NCBI GenBank assembly: GCA_019095985.1
Contig: CM032662.1
Span: forward strand, 3,706,723 to 3,770,722
Origin: Streblospio benedicti
Lineage: Eukaryota; Annelida; Polychaeta; Spionida; Spionidae
Reading direction: 5' to 3'
DNA: 64,000 nucleotides
The notes under the pieces were generated by a model that searched no databases, had not been told where the DNA came from, and worked only from the letters and a program-made list of their open reading frames with translations. Position numbers and translations under genes: made by a program. Below, piece by piece: positions 1 to 12,978 of the stretch (positions within the stretch are counted from its first letter, which is position 1; the number at the start of each line of letters is the position of its first letter).

Positions 1-245
1 CATGATTAAGACGATACATGGACCTGTCGTGTGAGGACACCGGGAAGGTGACACCCTACACGGGATAATCTCTGTAATCCCCACTTCGTCACCCTCAGAC
101 CAGTTTAGCGCTGAACTGTGATGTAATGTGATATGCGACCCGGAGCATGTGCAACCTGCCAGCAACTAGTATGGGACAACTAGTATGGGACAGCCCGGGT
201 CTCACAGCCACGAATGTCCAAACCTGAATGTCTTATGTCATGGTA

Positions 246-423
246 CAGTAGAACCTCCAATTAAGACCACCTCTCTATTGAGACCACCTCTATAATAAGA
301 CCACTTTTCACGGTCCCAAACCTTCATAAAGCTACCAAAAAGAACATCTGTATAGAGACCACCTCTCTACTGAGACCACCTAAAACTGGTACATCAGGTG
401 CTCCTAATAGAGAGGTTCTACTG
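246..423 (+). mobile_element. MITE, CAGTAGAACCTC family (full length)
   Basis: 178 bp with terminal inverted repeats CAGTAGAACCTC and GAGGTTCTACTG, flanked by TA on both sides, as for Tc1/mariner-type non-autonomous elements. The interior is built of 17-bp units of the form GACCACCTCTNTATTGA. No transposase. Confidence 0.85.
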
Positions 424-3415
424 TATATGAGGAATCCGTTATAAACATATGTCTTGTCTGTAGTGAGAGGATCTTTCAATGAGCAAATGCTACAATACAA
501 TGGCTGGTTCGCATTCAACACACGGGGCTGTCTGACAGACACTTTCTAAAGTAGCATCTGTCATTTATGTAAGAACGCTTGCCTCAAGGAGCGGAGCGTT
601 ATGTAAGACGGCGGGGCGTGCGGGGCAAAGATCTACTGTGACTCCAGGCACTGCCAATGTTAGATGGACATTGATGGGACACCCCTTGGCAATGGTTCAA
701 ATCAGTACTTGTTTGTGTCACTTGAAGAGGTTCTGTCCCAGTAAGGGGGGAAGAGGGCATTGTAGGTGTGTAAAGAGGCAGAGGCTAACCTGTGGCCGAC
801 TACTGGAGAAAAAATAGCATTGTTGATGACCCATTCTATTGGCCAGCCCGTGTTCCTAATACGGAGTGTGCTATTGAACGAAATCAAGACCAAGAATCCA
901 TGCAGTGTAGGAACAAGCCAAAGGGAGTTCAACTGCTGCCAAGTCATACTACCCGACACACTATGGCATTCCTATACACTCTAGCAAGCAGCCTGCTTGG
1001 ACTGTGCCGGCTTACTGCCGCGTGGCTGCCTCCCGAGCCCTGTGAGACGGAGGCGGAGAGGAACTCGGGCGATGTAAGGAATCTGCTACACAAAACACGC
1101 GAGCCGCGGGGCGTGACACGCCGTGACAGGCCGGGCCGGGAGGGGCAGGGAGCCGCGACACCAGGACACCGCGATACGGGGACTGTCCTCATAGTAATAC
1201 TCCTCAACATATATAGTAGAACGATACTCATAATAATACTCCCCTTTAGTAGCACCTCCATACAGACCACCTCCCTACTGAGATCACTTGCACCCACGGA
1301 TGGTACAAGTTTTGCTACAAATGTCAGCATGACCTACTGCAAGAATGTAACTTTTCATGGGAAAGGTTGACTTTTTAGACCTCATTAGACTACAACATGA
1401 TGACTGAGAATGAATACAATTCCCACGACAAGATATACTGTGCGCACTTTTTAAGAATATCACTACTTGCTGGTGTTGCAGAGAGAGTCTGGTCCATTGG
1501 TACATACAGGTACATCTAAATATCTAGCTCAATAGAAATAAGTTTATCCCTGAGCACGCTGGTGCCACCTGGCGGCGGAAACACGCACCACCTGACCACG
1601 TGACGGCGCATGCGCACTGGGGCGGAAACTGCGCAGTGATGCGTGACGCAGACGGCGTGTGTGTGGGGGGGGGCGGCGGTTGCTAAGGAGACGCTTGATT
1701 GCGCGATTGTTGAGTCGAAGGACAACAGCTGTGAAGCGTAGGTTTTGCCGACTTCGCTTTTGTATACATCTTCTTTTTTCTCCACACACATGCATGAGGA
1801 GAGGATGATTTGTGAGTGAGGAGGGAGAAAACAGCTGGTTTTAAAACCACTGTTGCTGGGAAACACAATGATGTTACTTATCAAACAGAAGAGAACAGCG
1901 AATATAGGGCTATTATCGCATCACGACAAGCTGATTCTATTTGTCCTTACGGCAAGAACGTTCACAATTTAGTAGCAATTGTCCATGCCAAGTCAAAGTG
2001 AAATCAGATTTTAATGACACAAACTGGGGCATGAATCTGTAGAACATGTTCAACGTGAAAATTAGAGTGTAGTAACTGAGGCACGAATCTATAGCAATGC
2101 TCTTGGCACGTCAATACCGGCCCTGTGTAGCCTGTGCGCTTGGTACAAAGCCATGATTCACACCGCAGTGTGCAGTCAGCATGCTGAATGGCTGCTAATT
2201 GCCCCGTGCATTATTAACCCCCACTGGAAGCGTGTGAACAGAAGGGAGACTGTGGCAGTATCGACGTGTGTCCGTGAAGAGCCTCTCGTCACAGCTGGTG
2301 CTGAAGGCGTCAGGGGCTCCACAGTCCCCCCATACTCACCCAAACGGTCCCTATACTCAACAGCACGATCAGTGTGCTGAAAAGTCACACTCCATGGTGT
2401 GGTGGGGGACTTAAAAACAAAGTTTATATTCTTTCATGTTTCATGAATATCTTTGCTGCATTTGTCACATTTGTTTGTAACTACATATATTAGTCTACTG
2501 TATATGATATTTTTGGATTCGCCACCAGTTTCAATACTACCACCTAAATACAGGAGGAAATGCTGCGGCTCCCGCTAATATAGTAACACACAGACAGACA
2601 AAACAAACACCTTCACTTTCGCTCACAGATCTCTAGAGCTGGAGTGCTGTAACCTGAATACAGGAGTCAATGTTGTGGTTTTGCTTCTTTAATATCGGTG
2701 GTAGTGAACCCCCAAAATAACCAGAGCAGGCATTTTACATATATATAAGGTATGTTGGAATTTGGTGTCTATGTCTATATAATCTATGCTAACACCATCA
2801 CAGCACTTTTGGGTTACAAGCATTAAATACCACACTCGCGCCCCCCGGCCCAAGCCCCGTGTAACACCACACCGTGGCTACAGGGAAAGGGAGCGAGCAT
2901 ATAAGAAGCTTGGCGGACATCCTACCCCGACACAGGCTTCGTAAGAGGATTGAACGGGCAGCAATTACTTAATGGGCCATTATAGGGTTTGTGTTCAAGA
3001 TGGCCCCGTCTGTGCCAATAGGAACCCATGGGTTGGACAGATTATATCTGACAGAGGCAGTGGTCATTGATGGTGTTACTTGGCTGCTGGTCTGGGTATT
3101 GAAACCGGAGTGATGATAGAATAGGATTTCAGATCTAATATCATCAATTACAACATATATGATATATCACAATGAGTAATATTAGAATGTGTTATATAAG
3201 TGAACACTTTCACTATCGAGCACCAAACCTAAATTCAGTACATTTGATATGTGACATTCGTGTTGACACAGCATGCTGGAAGATTACATAATGGCTCATA
3301 TAACATAACATAACTAGAAACGCACTCATTGGAGTACAAAATTAGCCCCAGCACCTTTGAACGTTTGATAGTTTTTTTGTTGTTTTTTTTTGTATTACAT
3401 TATAAGCATGATGTA
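424..3415. other. No gene seen; repeat-poor flank
   Basis: Mixed sequence. A GC-rich patch at 1010-1170 and another at 1550-1690 with a G-run (1656-1672) have no convincing exon. A 192-codon open frame from 792 has no domain and overlaps a MITE relic. Confidence 0.6.
1206..1292 (+). mobile_element. MITE, CAGTAGAACCTC family (degenerate)
   Basis: TAGTAGAAC end, then GACCACCTCCCTACTGAGA. About half an element with many substitutions. Confidence 0.5.
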
Positions 3416-3729
3416 CAGGCCCGTAACCAGAGCCAAAAAGCGAGGAGGCGAATTTTTTATTTTATAAGCGGGGGTTGGGTTGGGGGTGCGGGTGGGGGGT
3501 TGTCTTCACAAATCGTATATAATATATAGAAGTATTTCATTATATCATATGATATACTAGTATATTTTAACCAAATCGCTCACCAGTCAGTATTAGACAT
3601 AATAAACTTGTAAAATAGTTTAGCAAAAAAGCGAGGAGGCGAAGTCTAAAAGTGAGGAGGCAGAGGAGCAGGCATCCAAAAAAGCGAGGAGGCAGTCGCC
3701 TCCTCTGACTCAGCCTAGTTACGGGCCTG
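3416..3729. mobile_element. MITE, CAGGCCCGTAAC family
   Basis: 314 bp with inverted ends CAGGCCCGTAAC and GTTACGGGCCTG. Inside are four copies of an AGCGAGGAGGCG-type motif (about 3437, 3630, 3650 and 3684), a G-rich stretch and AT-rich DNA. No coding capacity and no clear target duplication. Confidence 0.75.
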
Positions 3730-3817
3730 AGTCAGGAACACTACATAGGAAGCGTATGATATAAACACACATAAAGCGTAAATATTTTATTATACCAACA
3801 TTCTCTCCTCTTAATAA

Positions 3818-4047
3818 TAGTAATAGTTTGCCATTCTCTACTGTTTATATTTGTGAAACTTATGACGTTTCGCCATGGTGTACTGCATGGCTTTTTCAGA
3901 TGTTGTTTTGTGAGTATCACAACGAGGCTGGAGTAGCTGGAGCACAACAACATCTGAAGAAGCCATGTAGTACACCATGGCGAAACGTCATCACTTATGA
4001 CATAAGTTTCACAAATATAAACAGTAGAGAATGGTAAACTATTACTA
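3818..4047. mobile_element. Foldback (long inverted repeat) element
   Basis: A 230-bp near-perfect hairpin. The left arm starts TAGTAATAGTTTGCCATTCT and the right arm ends with its reverse complement. Arms are about 95 bp and contain TGTACTACATGG-like and GAAACGTCAT blocks; the loop is about 40 bp. The arms differ by a few substitutions and one small insertion. Confidence 0.8.
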
Positions 4048-5389
4048 CTGGTATTATTATGAATCTACCTACTGTCACTAACCTACATTCGATCATTCTC
4101 TCCTCTGTTGTCGTCGCCGTTTGATAATTGTTACTTTACTTAAGGGCATTATTTCACATTTAAAATAATAAACATTGATCGGCATGGATTGTTTATTTGA
4201 TTCATGACGTTCGCAAGAGTTTACGTTAAACGTGCTGTATCTGGCGTCTGGCGTAATTACTATCAAATGGATAAACGTTTGACACATTTTACGTCATTCT
4301 GTAGATTTACTCACTGACGCTCGACGTACCATGACGTACACTTCAACTTTAACAAATAAACAGTCAAAAACAGTATCAATATCATAACATAACCATAGGC
4401 TGTATAAACACCAAAAATGACTGGGTCCATCTAGGGTTCATTCTTAGGGGGATCTGAAAGTTTTGGGTCATAACACTCCTTAGTTTTCTTCAAATCGTCG
4501 GGCATAGGTTAACGCAAATCGAAAAACTGATAGTCCCTGTCCCAGCTAAAGCTGGTGCTGGGACTAAATAACCAACAATTTCCAAATCCCTTTATCACAG
4601 GCCGACTTGCTGCCACTGCATTCTGACGAACCAAGGCAGCATTCTTCCTGGAGAGCCAGACTGCTCCCTTTGAATTTTCCTACAACCCCTTCTAATGGAT
4701 ATTCTGTCGCCATTGTGTCCATACATTCGTGCATTCTCAAGTGGAACTATGCCCTTATTATGAAGCTGGTGGACTTAAAGTTTATTACAAAACTAACTTA
4801 AAGAGTAGGAAAGTTGAAAAATGATAAGCGTCTATGTGGGCACGGGACCCGTGGCTTTCCTCCATACCCCCCGCCCGCGTGCGAACAAACAGCTCCACAC
4901 AGCGCTGCCACTGTCAGCTCTCGAGGCCCCCAACGTAATAATCGTGTTGATCAACACAAAACATGGCGTATTGAAGCCGCTTCCTTCACCGCCAGTTCTA
5001 CAGGCGGCTGGCACGAAACGGACACTTTTCCAGTGTAAACACGGTCAGCACTGTACGCCCAAAGGTCAAGTCGTAAGTGAGGTTTGAACCAATGCCCCCT
5101 ATGTAACGTGACCACCTGTGCACGCCACACACACCCCCAGCGGCCATCACCCAAAGTGGCCGTCGCTCTGGACGCCGCCGCCGCCGCCGCCTGCAACCAT
5201 TGATTCCGCCTGAATGGAGAAGGAGGCAAAAAAGTGGAGAATTCCTTTTCACTGGCGGCGGTGTGTGTATAAAGTAGGCGATGTTGACACATTAGGACCC
5301 TAATATGGGAGCCGCTAACACAGGCCACGCAGAGGTGGCGACTGGGTTATGGTGGTCCGCTACACGTGCTGTTTGGTGCTGGTTAGAGG
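4048..5389. other. No gene seen
   Basis: Contains an ACGT-rich cluster at 4205-4345, a GC-rich stretch at 4830-5290 with a CCG repeat (5173-5190), and overlapping open frames without recognisable domains. Confidence 0.6.
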
Positions 5390-6133
5390 TCTATTGAATC
5401 AAATACTTATGTGTACAGGTTACTTAATTCAGAGTTTTAAATGGTAAACTGCGTGTGGTCTCATATCAAACATATGTTGTTTTTTTCTTTCTATGCAATA
5501 TTCAATCAATAATCCTAAATATTATAAAGTCTTTTTCATTTTGAAACTAGTTTCAAGCCAACAGGCTCATTTTCAATATGATATCAATATGTCTATGTAG
5601 TCTAATTCATTCAGTGAACCCGTGTGTATAGTCACATCACCTGTTTTCATTGTTAAATAACACACTAGACTGGGGCGGGGTAACCTACTTCCCACCGCCA
5701 CCTCCCCAAACACACGTTTACACACAAGCTCAAGAAAAGTCAAAGTATTTGCTGTTATTCTGCATTAGGGACATTACAATGGATGCTGGATGTGGCAGTT
5801 GGTGGCGTATCACTATAATCATATGTAATGCATAAACAGCACAATATATGGCCAGGAACCCACCTCCCCCTTTGCCCGGCCTCACTGTAGCCTCTCCACC
5901 TGTCAGCTGTCAGCTCGAGAGGACGCTACCTTCTATGTCTGACGTTTACTCGGGCTTTAAACTTAATATTGACACGACTCGGTCTGTATAGTAAGTTGTC
6001 ATCAAGTAGCAGAGGGAAGATTGATGGTGGCGGGCTGTGTGTGTTTGTGCTATATACGGTGCAACCTGTGTAAACGTCATACGTATAGTGTGTACCTAGA
6101 CGTCAAACGTTAATCACGTATGACGTAGGTTAA
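5390..6133 (+). repeat. Copy 1 of a 740-bp direct duplication (probable allelic copy)
   Basis: Matches 9335-10072 almost base for base with small indels, from TCTATTGAATCAAATACTTA to GACGTAGGTTAA. This copy continues into the BEL/Pao region. It holds no gene that I recognise. Confidence 0.9.
6074..6126 (+). repeat. ACGT-rich short palindromic repeat, copy A
   Basis: A 53-bp element with inverted ends ACGTCATACGT and ACGTATGACGT and GTCAAACGTTAATC inside. The same unit is at 10013-10065 (within the duplicate) and, reversed, at 35031-35079. Confidence 0.75.
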
Positions 6134-7184
6134 TTCCCAATTGCGCAGAAAAGTTGCGCACTTTCGTTATATTTTATAAACATTTGAGACACAAAAAGTC
6201 CATGGGTACTTCCGGTATATGTTATAAGCCCATTTAAAAATCGCATTTAATGCTATATCATTCAAAGTGTGTATTCTACACAACATTGATGGCTGTTACA
6301 CTGATAGGCGTTGGAAAATTAAGTAAGTACATCTATTTAGCGCGTGCATTCTGTTAGATTTGTAGTTGAATGAGAACATTGTGTTAATTTAATTTAGTCA
6401 TCTATAGAGGGCGTTATTGTTTCTTTGTTTAAAAATGCATTATTAGTATGTAGAATACTTATGTAGGAAGAGACAAAGACTGTTGTGTATTTAGTATGTA
6501 GAAAATTCTGTGACCTCATTTCAAAATCACAGGTAGTGGTCATGTGACCAGTGGTCAGTTAAAACAGGAGATTCAAATGTACATATGATAAAGAAGAGAT
6601 AGGAGATGGGAGTATCAGGATAGAATCAATACAATCACAAATAAAGGAATAACTATTGTCTTTCCGCTTAGGATGCCACAGTATTTGTAAGTGTTTTGAT
6701 ATTTATTTGTGAGATTTATTATTATTATTAATGAGAGTTCTTGTGTATATTACATTTATGCGTTAATAGCTGGTTTAAATGTATATCAAATATGTTTCAT
6801 ATCATGTGCTTTCCTTCTTAGTGTTGTATTCAAATTAGTGTATTTCAAATTGTGTATTGAATGTAAAGGTAAAAGTTTCATGCCATGTATTTATAAAAGA
6901 TCCTTAGTTAAGTATATTATAAGTAGCATTAGTCATTAAGGGAAATTGTTTATTTTTAATTTTTTAGATCACCAATTGGATAAGAATAATTGACTTAGAA
7001 GATTGCGTTGATAGACTGTAGACAAAGTATAAATAAAAAAAAAAAAAAACAACACTTTGTTATGCCTGATGGTGGGGAGACAACAGTGATAAATACTAGC
7101 GCCAAAGTGATAATTATTGCTGAATCAAACAGAAGTGAGAGTGAAAGTGAGAAGTAATACAGTGAATACAAAGAATAAAGTGAG
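6134..7184 (+). mobile_element. Probable 5' part of the BEL/Pao fossil (leader, possible LTR)
   Basis: AT-rich sequence between the end of the duplicated block (6133) and the gag start. It includes an AATAAA near 6643 followed by a TTGTCTTTCC tract, as expected of an LTR R-U5 border, but no second LTR is present for comparison. Assignment to the element rests on position only. The true edges are unknown. Confidence 0.35.
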
Positions 7185-8042
7185 ATGGCAGGAGAAGAGG
7201 ATATAAAGGCTCTTAAGGTGCAAAGGGCCAAGCTCAAGTCAGCCATAACTAGACAGTGTGGAAAAATTAGAAGTTTAATATCAGATAAGAACAAAGAAGA
7301 AGTGACGAGAGTAATTGCAGAAATAAAGCAAAAATTTAATGAATTGGAAGAGGTCCATGACAAGATCCATCAAAAGCTTGAAGATGTTGAAGCCATAGAA
7401 GAGAGTGATGCGTACCTGGAGGAACTGAGGGAAAAGAAAGATGAAGCTTGTGAGAGAGCTGACAGTCTGGCATCATCTTCAAGCAATGCCAGTAGCGTTT
7501 CAACCACATCCATAGATGAGTCTTCCAGAGCCCTTGTGGAGGCATTGACCATGCCCAAAGTGGAGTTAGCAGCGTATGATGGGGACCCTATGCTATACCA
7601 TAGTTTCATGACCATGTTCGATAACATAGTGGACAAAAGAACGAGGGATGATTCTGCAAAGCTGGCTCAACTAATCCAATACACCAAGGGTGCAGTGAAG
7701 GAAACGATCCAACCATATGTTTTGCTAGGCGGTACGGAAGGGTACCAACTTGCTAGGAAGGTACTGAAAGAAAAATATGGCAACGAGCTCTTGATATCAG
7801 AGAGGCTGCTATCATCTCTCCGGGGCGGAGGAGCAGTGAGGACTTCTGCTGACCTCGAATCACTTTACAATGAGCTAAATAAATGCCAGATGATGTTGCT
7901 GCAAATGAACGAGGTAGAGGAGCTTCGCTCACAGCATCTCATTGCCTCAATCATCGATAGGCTGCAACCTTTCAGGAAGACGAAGTGGCGTAAGATTGCG
8001 ATGGACACGAGAAGAGAAAAGGGCCGATATCCCACGTTTTGA
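7185..8042 (+). mobile_element. BEL/Pao LTR retrotransposon fossil, gag region
   Basis: The 285-codon frame starts MAGEEDIKALKVQRAKLKSA, has a lysine/glutamate-rich coiled-coil region over residues 1-90 and a serine-rich linker. It then shows the BEL/Pao gag signature of the DUF1759 type, MPKVELAAYDGDPMLYHSF, followed by a helical capsid-like region. BEL/Pao elements are retrovirus-like LTR retrotransposons whose gag forms particles. Only the gag portion was recognised; protease, reverse transcriptase and integrase are not seen, so this is a broken relic. The protein is fairly well kept, which suggests moderate age, but no pair of long terminal repeats was found to date it. Confidence 0.85.
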
Positions 8043-9234
8043 AAATCTCGTGGAGTTCATCCAACATTAATGCATGGCCTAAAATAGGCCTAAAACACAC
8101 GTTCTTCAAACCCTCGTATCTATCAAAGTGTTTGCAACATGCATCGTACAAGACCACGTGATGAATCAAAATCGCCTACTCTATTCATTAGCCATCACCT
8201 TATTACGATATAAACCACTTTTTATCGCAAATAATATATTTTTTTCAAAGAAGACATACTTAGAGATGAAATACCAGTTTTTGGTACTCAACTTTGACCA
8301 CTAAATCTAATTATTTGTCGTCAGAAACCCCCATCGGCTTTGATGTCAAAAGAATGGCCATCCATTTTCCTGTCTGTTTGTAAACATCTCATTAGCATGC
8401 GGTGAACCCTGACCTCACAAAAATAATTTATTCCTTCATTATATTTCGTGTATTTACGACCATTTCCGAGGCTGTAGCCTCTGCCAACAGCGTTTAACAA
8501 GCATAGCAGCATTGCAAAACACGCATGCTGTGGCAAGGCTACTGTTTCAGCCAATCAGAAGTCTTTCCGATGACAAAATGACACCCATTTCATGTAAGTA
8601 AGCGGAAAGGAGCATGGACTGAAAATATTTCTCTGTAAAATGTCGATTTTAACTATAATGATGAAATGGAAGCATTTATTAAGTCCACCAGTGTTTGGCG
8701 GATACGATATAGAATACACCGGTAAAGTTTCTGGAATGTTCGATTAGTCTACATGTAGCAATAGCGGGAGATGAGTCATCAAGTACACCAGCACTCGACA
8801 ATATAGACACGCCGGCAAAGCAACAGGACTGAAATCGCTCATTTTGTGAATGAAACGTATGTCCAATATTGATATTAACCATTTTACCGCATGTAGAATG
8901 CTCTTCTGCAAAGAATGGTAGGTTACATGTCACAAAACACCTTGCTGTCATACCATAACATGGGATCACCTCGGCCTGTCAAATGTCAATGTTTTGAAGC
9001 GAGAGATGAAACTTCGGTTGGCTTCTATGGCCATTTCTTTAAAAATGCAACATATTATGAGCTCTAAGTGTGAAAATAAGAATCTGCATCGCATGTCATG
9101 TCTCCTGTGTAAGTATTATAATATTTGAACTCTTCAGTATACCTGTAGAATTCGCAGTATCTACGACAATAAAATCTTAAAATCAATGACATTGTGTGAT
9201 GTGAATGTACGTCATACGTCCAAAATACGGCGAC
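8043..9234. other. No gene seen between LTR fossil and gap
   Basis: AT-rich DNA. It may include more of the LTR element, but nothing recognisable. The true 3' edge of the fossil cannot be placed. Confidence 0.5.
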
Positions 9235-9334
9235 NNNNNNNNNNNNNNNNNNNNNNNNNNNNNNNNNNNNNNNNNNNNNNNNNNNNNNNNNNNNNNNNNN
9301 NNNNNNNNNNNNNNNNNNNNNNNNNNNNNNNNNN
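9235..9334. other. Assembly gap, 100 N
   Basis: Exactly 100 unspecified bases, the usual placeholder for a gap of unknown length. The sequence on its right begins abruptly inside a duplicate of 5390-6133. Confidence 0.99.
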
Positions 9335-10072
9335 TCTATTGAATCAAATACTTATGTGTACAGGTTACTTAATTCAGAGTTTAAATGGTAAACTGCGTGT
9401 GGTCTCATATCAAAACATATATTTTTTTTTCTTTCTATGCAATATTCAATCAATAATCCTAAATATTATAAAGTCTTTTCATTTTGAAACTAGTTTCAAA
9501 CCAACAGGTTCATTTTTCAATATGATATCAATATGTCTATGTAGTCTAATTCATTCAGTGAACCCGTGTGTATAGTCACATCACCTTCTTTTCATTGTTA
9601 AATAACACACTAGACTGGGGTTGGGTAACTACTCCCACCTCCACCCCCAAACACACGTTTACACACAAGCTCAAGAAAACTAAAATATTTGCATTATGTT
9701 AGTTTCAGACCTTTACAATGGATGCTGGATGTGGCAGTTGGTGACATATCACTATAATTATATTTAATGCATAAACAGCACAATATATGGCCAGGAACCC
9801 ACCTCCCCCTTTGCCCGGCCTCACTGTAGCCTCTCCACCTGTCAGCTGTCAGCTCGAGAGGACGCTACCTTCTATGTCTGACGTTTACTCGGGCTTTAAA
9901 CTTAATATTGACACGACTCGGTCTGTATAGTAAGTTGTCATCAAGTAGCAGAGGGAAGATTGATGGTGGCGGGCTGTGTGTGTTTGTGCTATATACGGTG
10001 CAACCTGTGTAAACGTCATACGTATAGTGTGTACCTAGACGTCAAACGTTAATCACGTATGACGTAGGTTAA
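9335..10072 (+). repeat. Copy 2 of the 740-bp direct duplication, starting at the gap edge
   Basis: Matches 5390-6133. It begins at the first base after the N run and diverges from copy 1 after GACGTAGGTTAA. Small differences (homopolymer lengths, scattered substitutions) are at a level expected of two haplotypes. Confidence 0.9.
10013..10065 (+). repeat. ACGT-rich short palindromic repeat, copy A'
   Basis: Duplicate of 6074-6126 inside the second copy of the 740-bp block. Confidence 0.75.
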
Positions 10073-10404
10073 AAACATCATATACACATACATAAAGTGT
10101 TACGGTGCAACCTGTTTTATATCCTTATTTTTCTTCTTTTGTTTATTCCAACAAAACAAATTTACTAAAAACAAATATATATTTGTTTTTAGTTAATGTT
10201 TTGGTTATTTGGAATCCATTTGATATATACCAGTTAACAACAATATTGAATACGGTACAACCTGTGTTTTTGTGATACACTGCAACCTCTAATGCAAGGC
10301 AGCTTTCAGAAGTGAACACCTCTATAAAGAGACCCTTATTTGCAATCCCAAAGCTACTTTTGACACGACCTACACGCACAGTCATAAAGAAATTACCTCT
10401 TCAT

Positions 10405-10880
10405 TTAGGGAACATAAAACTGCTGTGTAGGTTACTCATAAATAAGATTTTTTTTAACTTGACCCCTAGTGAAAAGTGCAGGGGTAGTTGTCATAATAAA
10501 GGGGTTATACTATCTGGCCAAGTCAGCTAATCAAGGCAATGTACCATACAAACCTGAACTGTTTTTTTTAAAAATACTTTCCCCACCCACAAAGCACATT
10601 TCCCTGCCCACCACAGCTCCCCTGCTGAGGGAACATAAAACCAACTATGCGTATACTCATATATAAAAGTTATTTTCATCTTGAAACCTAATGGAGGGGT
10701 TATAATCAAGGGGTTATACTATCTGTCCACGTATGTTTGTCCAATGCAATGTACCATATAAACCTAACGTGTATTTCTACAGTGCATTCCCCACCCACAA
10801 AGCACATTTCTCTTTACCATATAAAACTAAACTGTCTTTTTACAATGCACTCCCCACCCGCAAAGCACGTTTCTCTGCCC
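10405..10880 (+). repeat. Degenerate tandem repeat, about 205-bp unit
   Basis: Two units and a partial third share GGGAACATAAAAC, GGGGTTATACTATCTG, AATGTACCATA(C/T)AAACCT and CCCCACCC(A/G)CAAAGCAC. The blocks recur at about 10537, 10746 and 10816. The third ends in a run of C. Confidence 0.75.
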
Positions 10881-11730
10881 CCCCCCCCCCCTCCCCGCCT
10901 CGCTGCTGTAGCAGGCCGTAGCGAGTGACCAGACCTTCCCCAGACCTCCGCCGCCGCCTTGAAGTCGGCTCGGGTGTCCGCGTGTTGCTGGAAGCCGACC
11001 CGCCAGACGCCAGCAATGCGTAATGCTCATACGTCTTTACGTCCTACGTAATGTACACAGCAGGCGCAATGCGTTATGCTCGGGTTCGGCTGTGTCGACT
11101 CCAAGTTCGTGTTTTAGCGCGTGTTTACATTGGATTTTCTATTGTTTCTGCACTTTTCTCGGGGATGTTTGTATTTTGGGCACGTTCAGTAACCTATTTT
11201 CAATCGCAGAGCCAAGATTCAATATTTTAATGTAGAGTTCTTGAAATTTTGAGACTAATTTTTTCAAAATGTCCAGTTGACTCATTTTTTCATGAACGTC
11301 ACTAAAAAACAATAGTGGGTCCTCCATGATTCAACTCAGTTTTTTACTGCGTGCTTGAAATATCTCAGTGCCTTTTAAAAAGAAATTGGTAAAGACAATT
11401 AAATAATTGAATCATGCTATAATTGACACGTCACTATTGAAAATGTAATAATGAGAAATAAAAACTTTAAGGTCTTTTGAAAGACTACATGATCTCATGA
11501 CCTTTTTTGCTGCAATCATCAAATAACTTATTGCCCGAGGAATGTAAATCAAGAACAAAGTCTTGGGGTGATAGAGCCTTTAAAAAGCAGCACCTAAATT
11601 TTAGAATAGAAACTTCTCTGTCCATGTCCATTTTAAAATCCCTGTAGGTAGCCACGAACATTTATTGGAATTTGCGCTATGAAATATTACTGCATTGTAC
11701 CAGTGTTGGAAATATCTGTCCGCCCCTCCA

Positions 11731-12078
11731 CCCGGGGCAAGTAACTTTTAGAGTTGCTTGCCCTGATGACAGACAACTTTCTGCTATTAATTTTTAACAT
11801 TGAAATTAGTATTGTGTTTAAAACCAACTTTACTTATTGACTTTAATGCACTTGTATCAATTAATTTTTATGTTTTGTTGAATTAATATCAACATTGCAG
11901 ATGTGATATATTGCATATGAAAAGCCACAAATTACACCCAAAACCATACTATTTCAAATTGTTTGTCAAGACGATGCCCTCTCACCCTTTTTGCATAATA
12001 TTGTCAGGGCAAGTAACTTTCATACAGGGCAAGTAACTTTTTTTACTACTTGACCTGATGTCTGACAACTTTCCCCGT
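11731..12078. repeat. Dispersed GGGCAAGTAACTTT repeats
   Basis: GGGCAAGTAACTTT occurs at about 11735, 12007 and 12026. The first forms a hairpin with GTTGCTTGCCC 14 bp later. Both outer copies are followed by CTGATG(A/T)C(A/T)GACAACTTTC. Confidence 0.6.
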
Positions 12079-12334
12079 GAATTTTCAACCCTTTGTACTT
12101 TTATCGTTTCTGCACCACATGCCTACTACATCCAGACAGAATCAAACCCATGGCCTTCCGGTTTGCTTTTCGTTTTGCCACACACTCATCGGTTTGTTTG
12201 GCATTGGTATATTTGTTTGATTGTGTTTTGTTTAAATGAAGCAAACAATCATACGTGACTACAACACGTTACGCGGAGTAACAACTCAACAACCCACATG
12301 TCCACGGGACCAGGATTGTGGTTTGGGGGGACTT

Positions 12335-12732
12335 GGTATTTCTAGACATTCAAATCACTGTCAATGTGGGACTGAAGTTAAATGTCACCATTTTCTTTCT
12401 CTGTATACATTAAAGGAATGGCTTGCAAAATCACCATGAAATATTAATAAAGTAGAATATTTCAAACATTATGGGTTTACAATGTATATTGAACTAATGA
12501 ATTATGGATCAGGGCCAAATGTGGACATTGTGAATCGGTATTTCTAGACATTCAAATCATTGTAAATAAATTAAGTTAAATGTCACAATCTTCTTTCCCT
12601 TTATACATTAAAGGAATTGATTGCAAGATTACCATGAAATATTCATAAAATAGGATAATTCAAACATTACAAATGTATATTGAAGTCATGAATTGTGAAT
12701 CGGAGCCAAATGCCTGTAAATGTGGACATTGT
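12335..12732 (+). repeat. Tandem duplication, two units of about 198 bp
   Basis: Both units run GGTATTTCTAGACATTCAAA, TACATTAAAGGAAT, ACCATGAAATATT, AATGTATATTGAA and AATGTGGACATTGTG. Identity is roughly four in five bases. Confidence 0.8.
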
Positions 12733-12978
12733 GACTTTGAGCTGTGGGGTATAAAGGGCTCATTGTGCGAGAGTGATCAATATGAAGAATCGATTCCACA
12801 AGAATGTAGCACCTAAATACGGCTACTTTTATGTGTTTACAATCTCTGTGTCAAATGGTTTCATTAGGAACAGGAGACACGCCTTGTTAGTGTAGAATCG
12901 GCTGCTTCTTCCATAGCGCTAACGGCGTTCGGCTTCTAAAGGCTGGAAACTTGTTAGAAATGTGTAAGGAAAAAAATA

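Noticed and set aside
792-1370. 192-codon open frame on plus
   Set aside because: No domain, no codon-like composition, overlaps a MITE relic and an opposite open frame; length is possible by chance in 64 kb.
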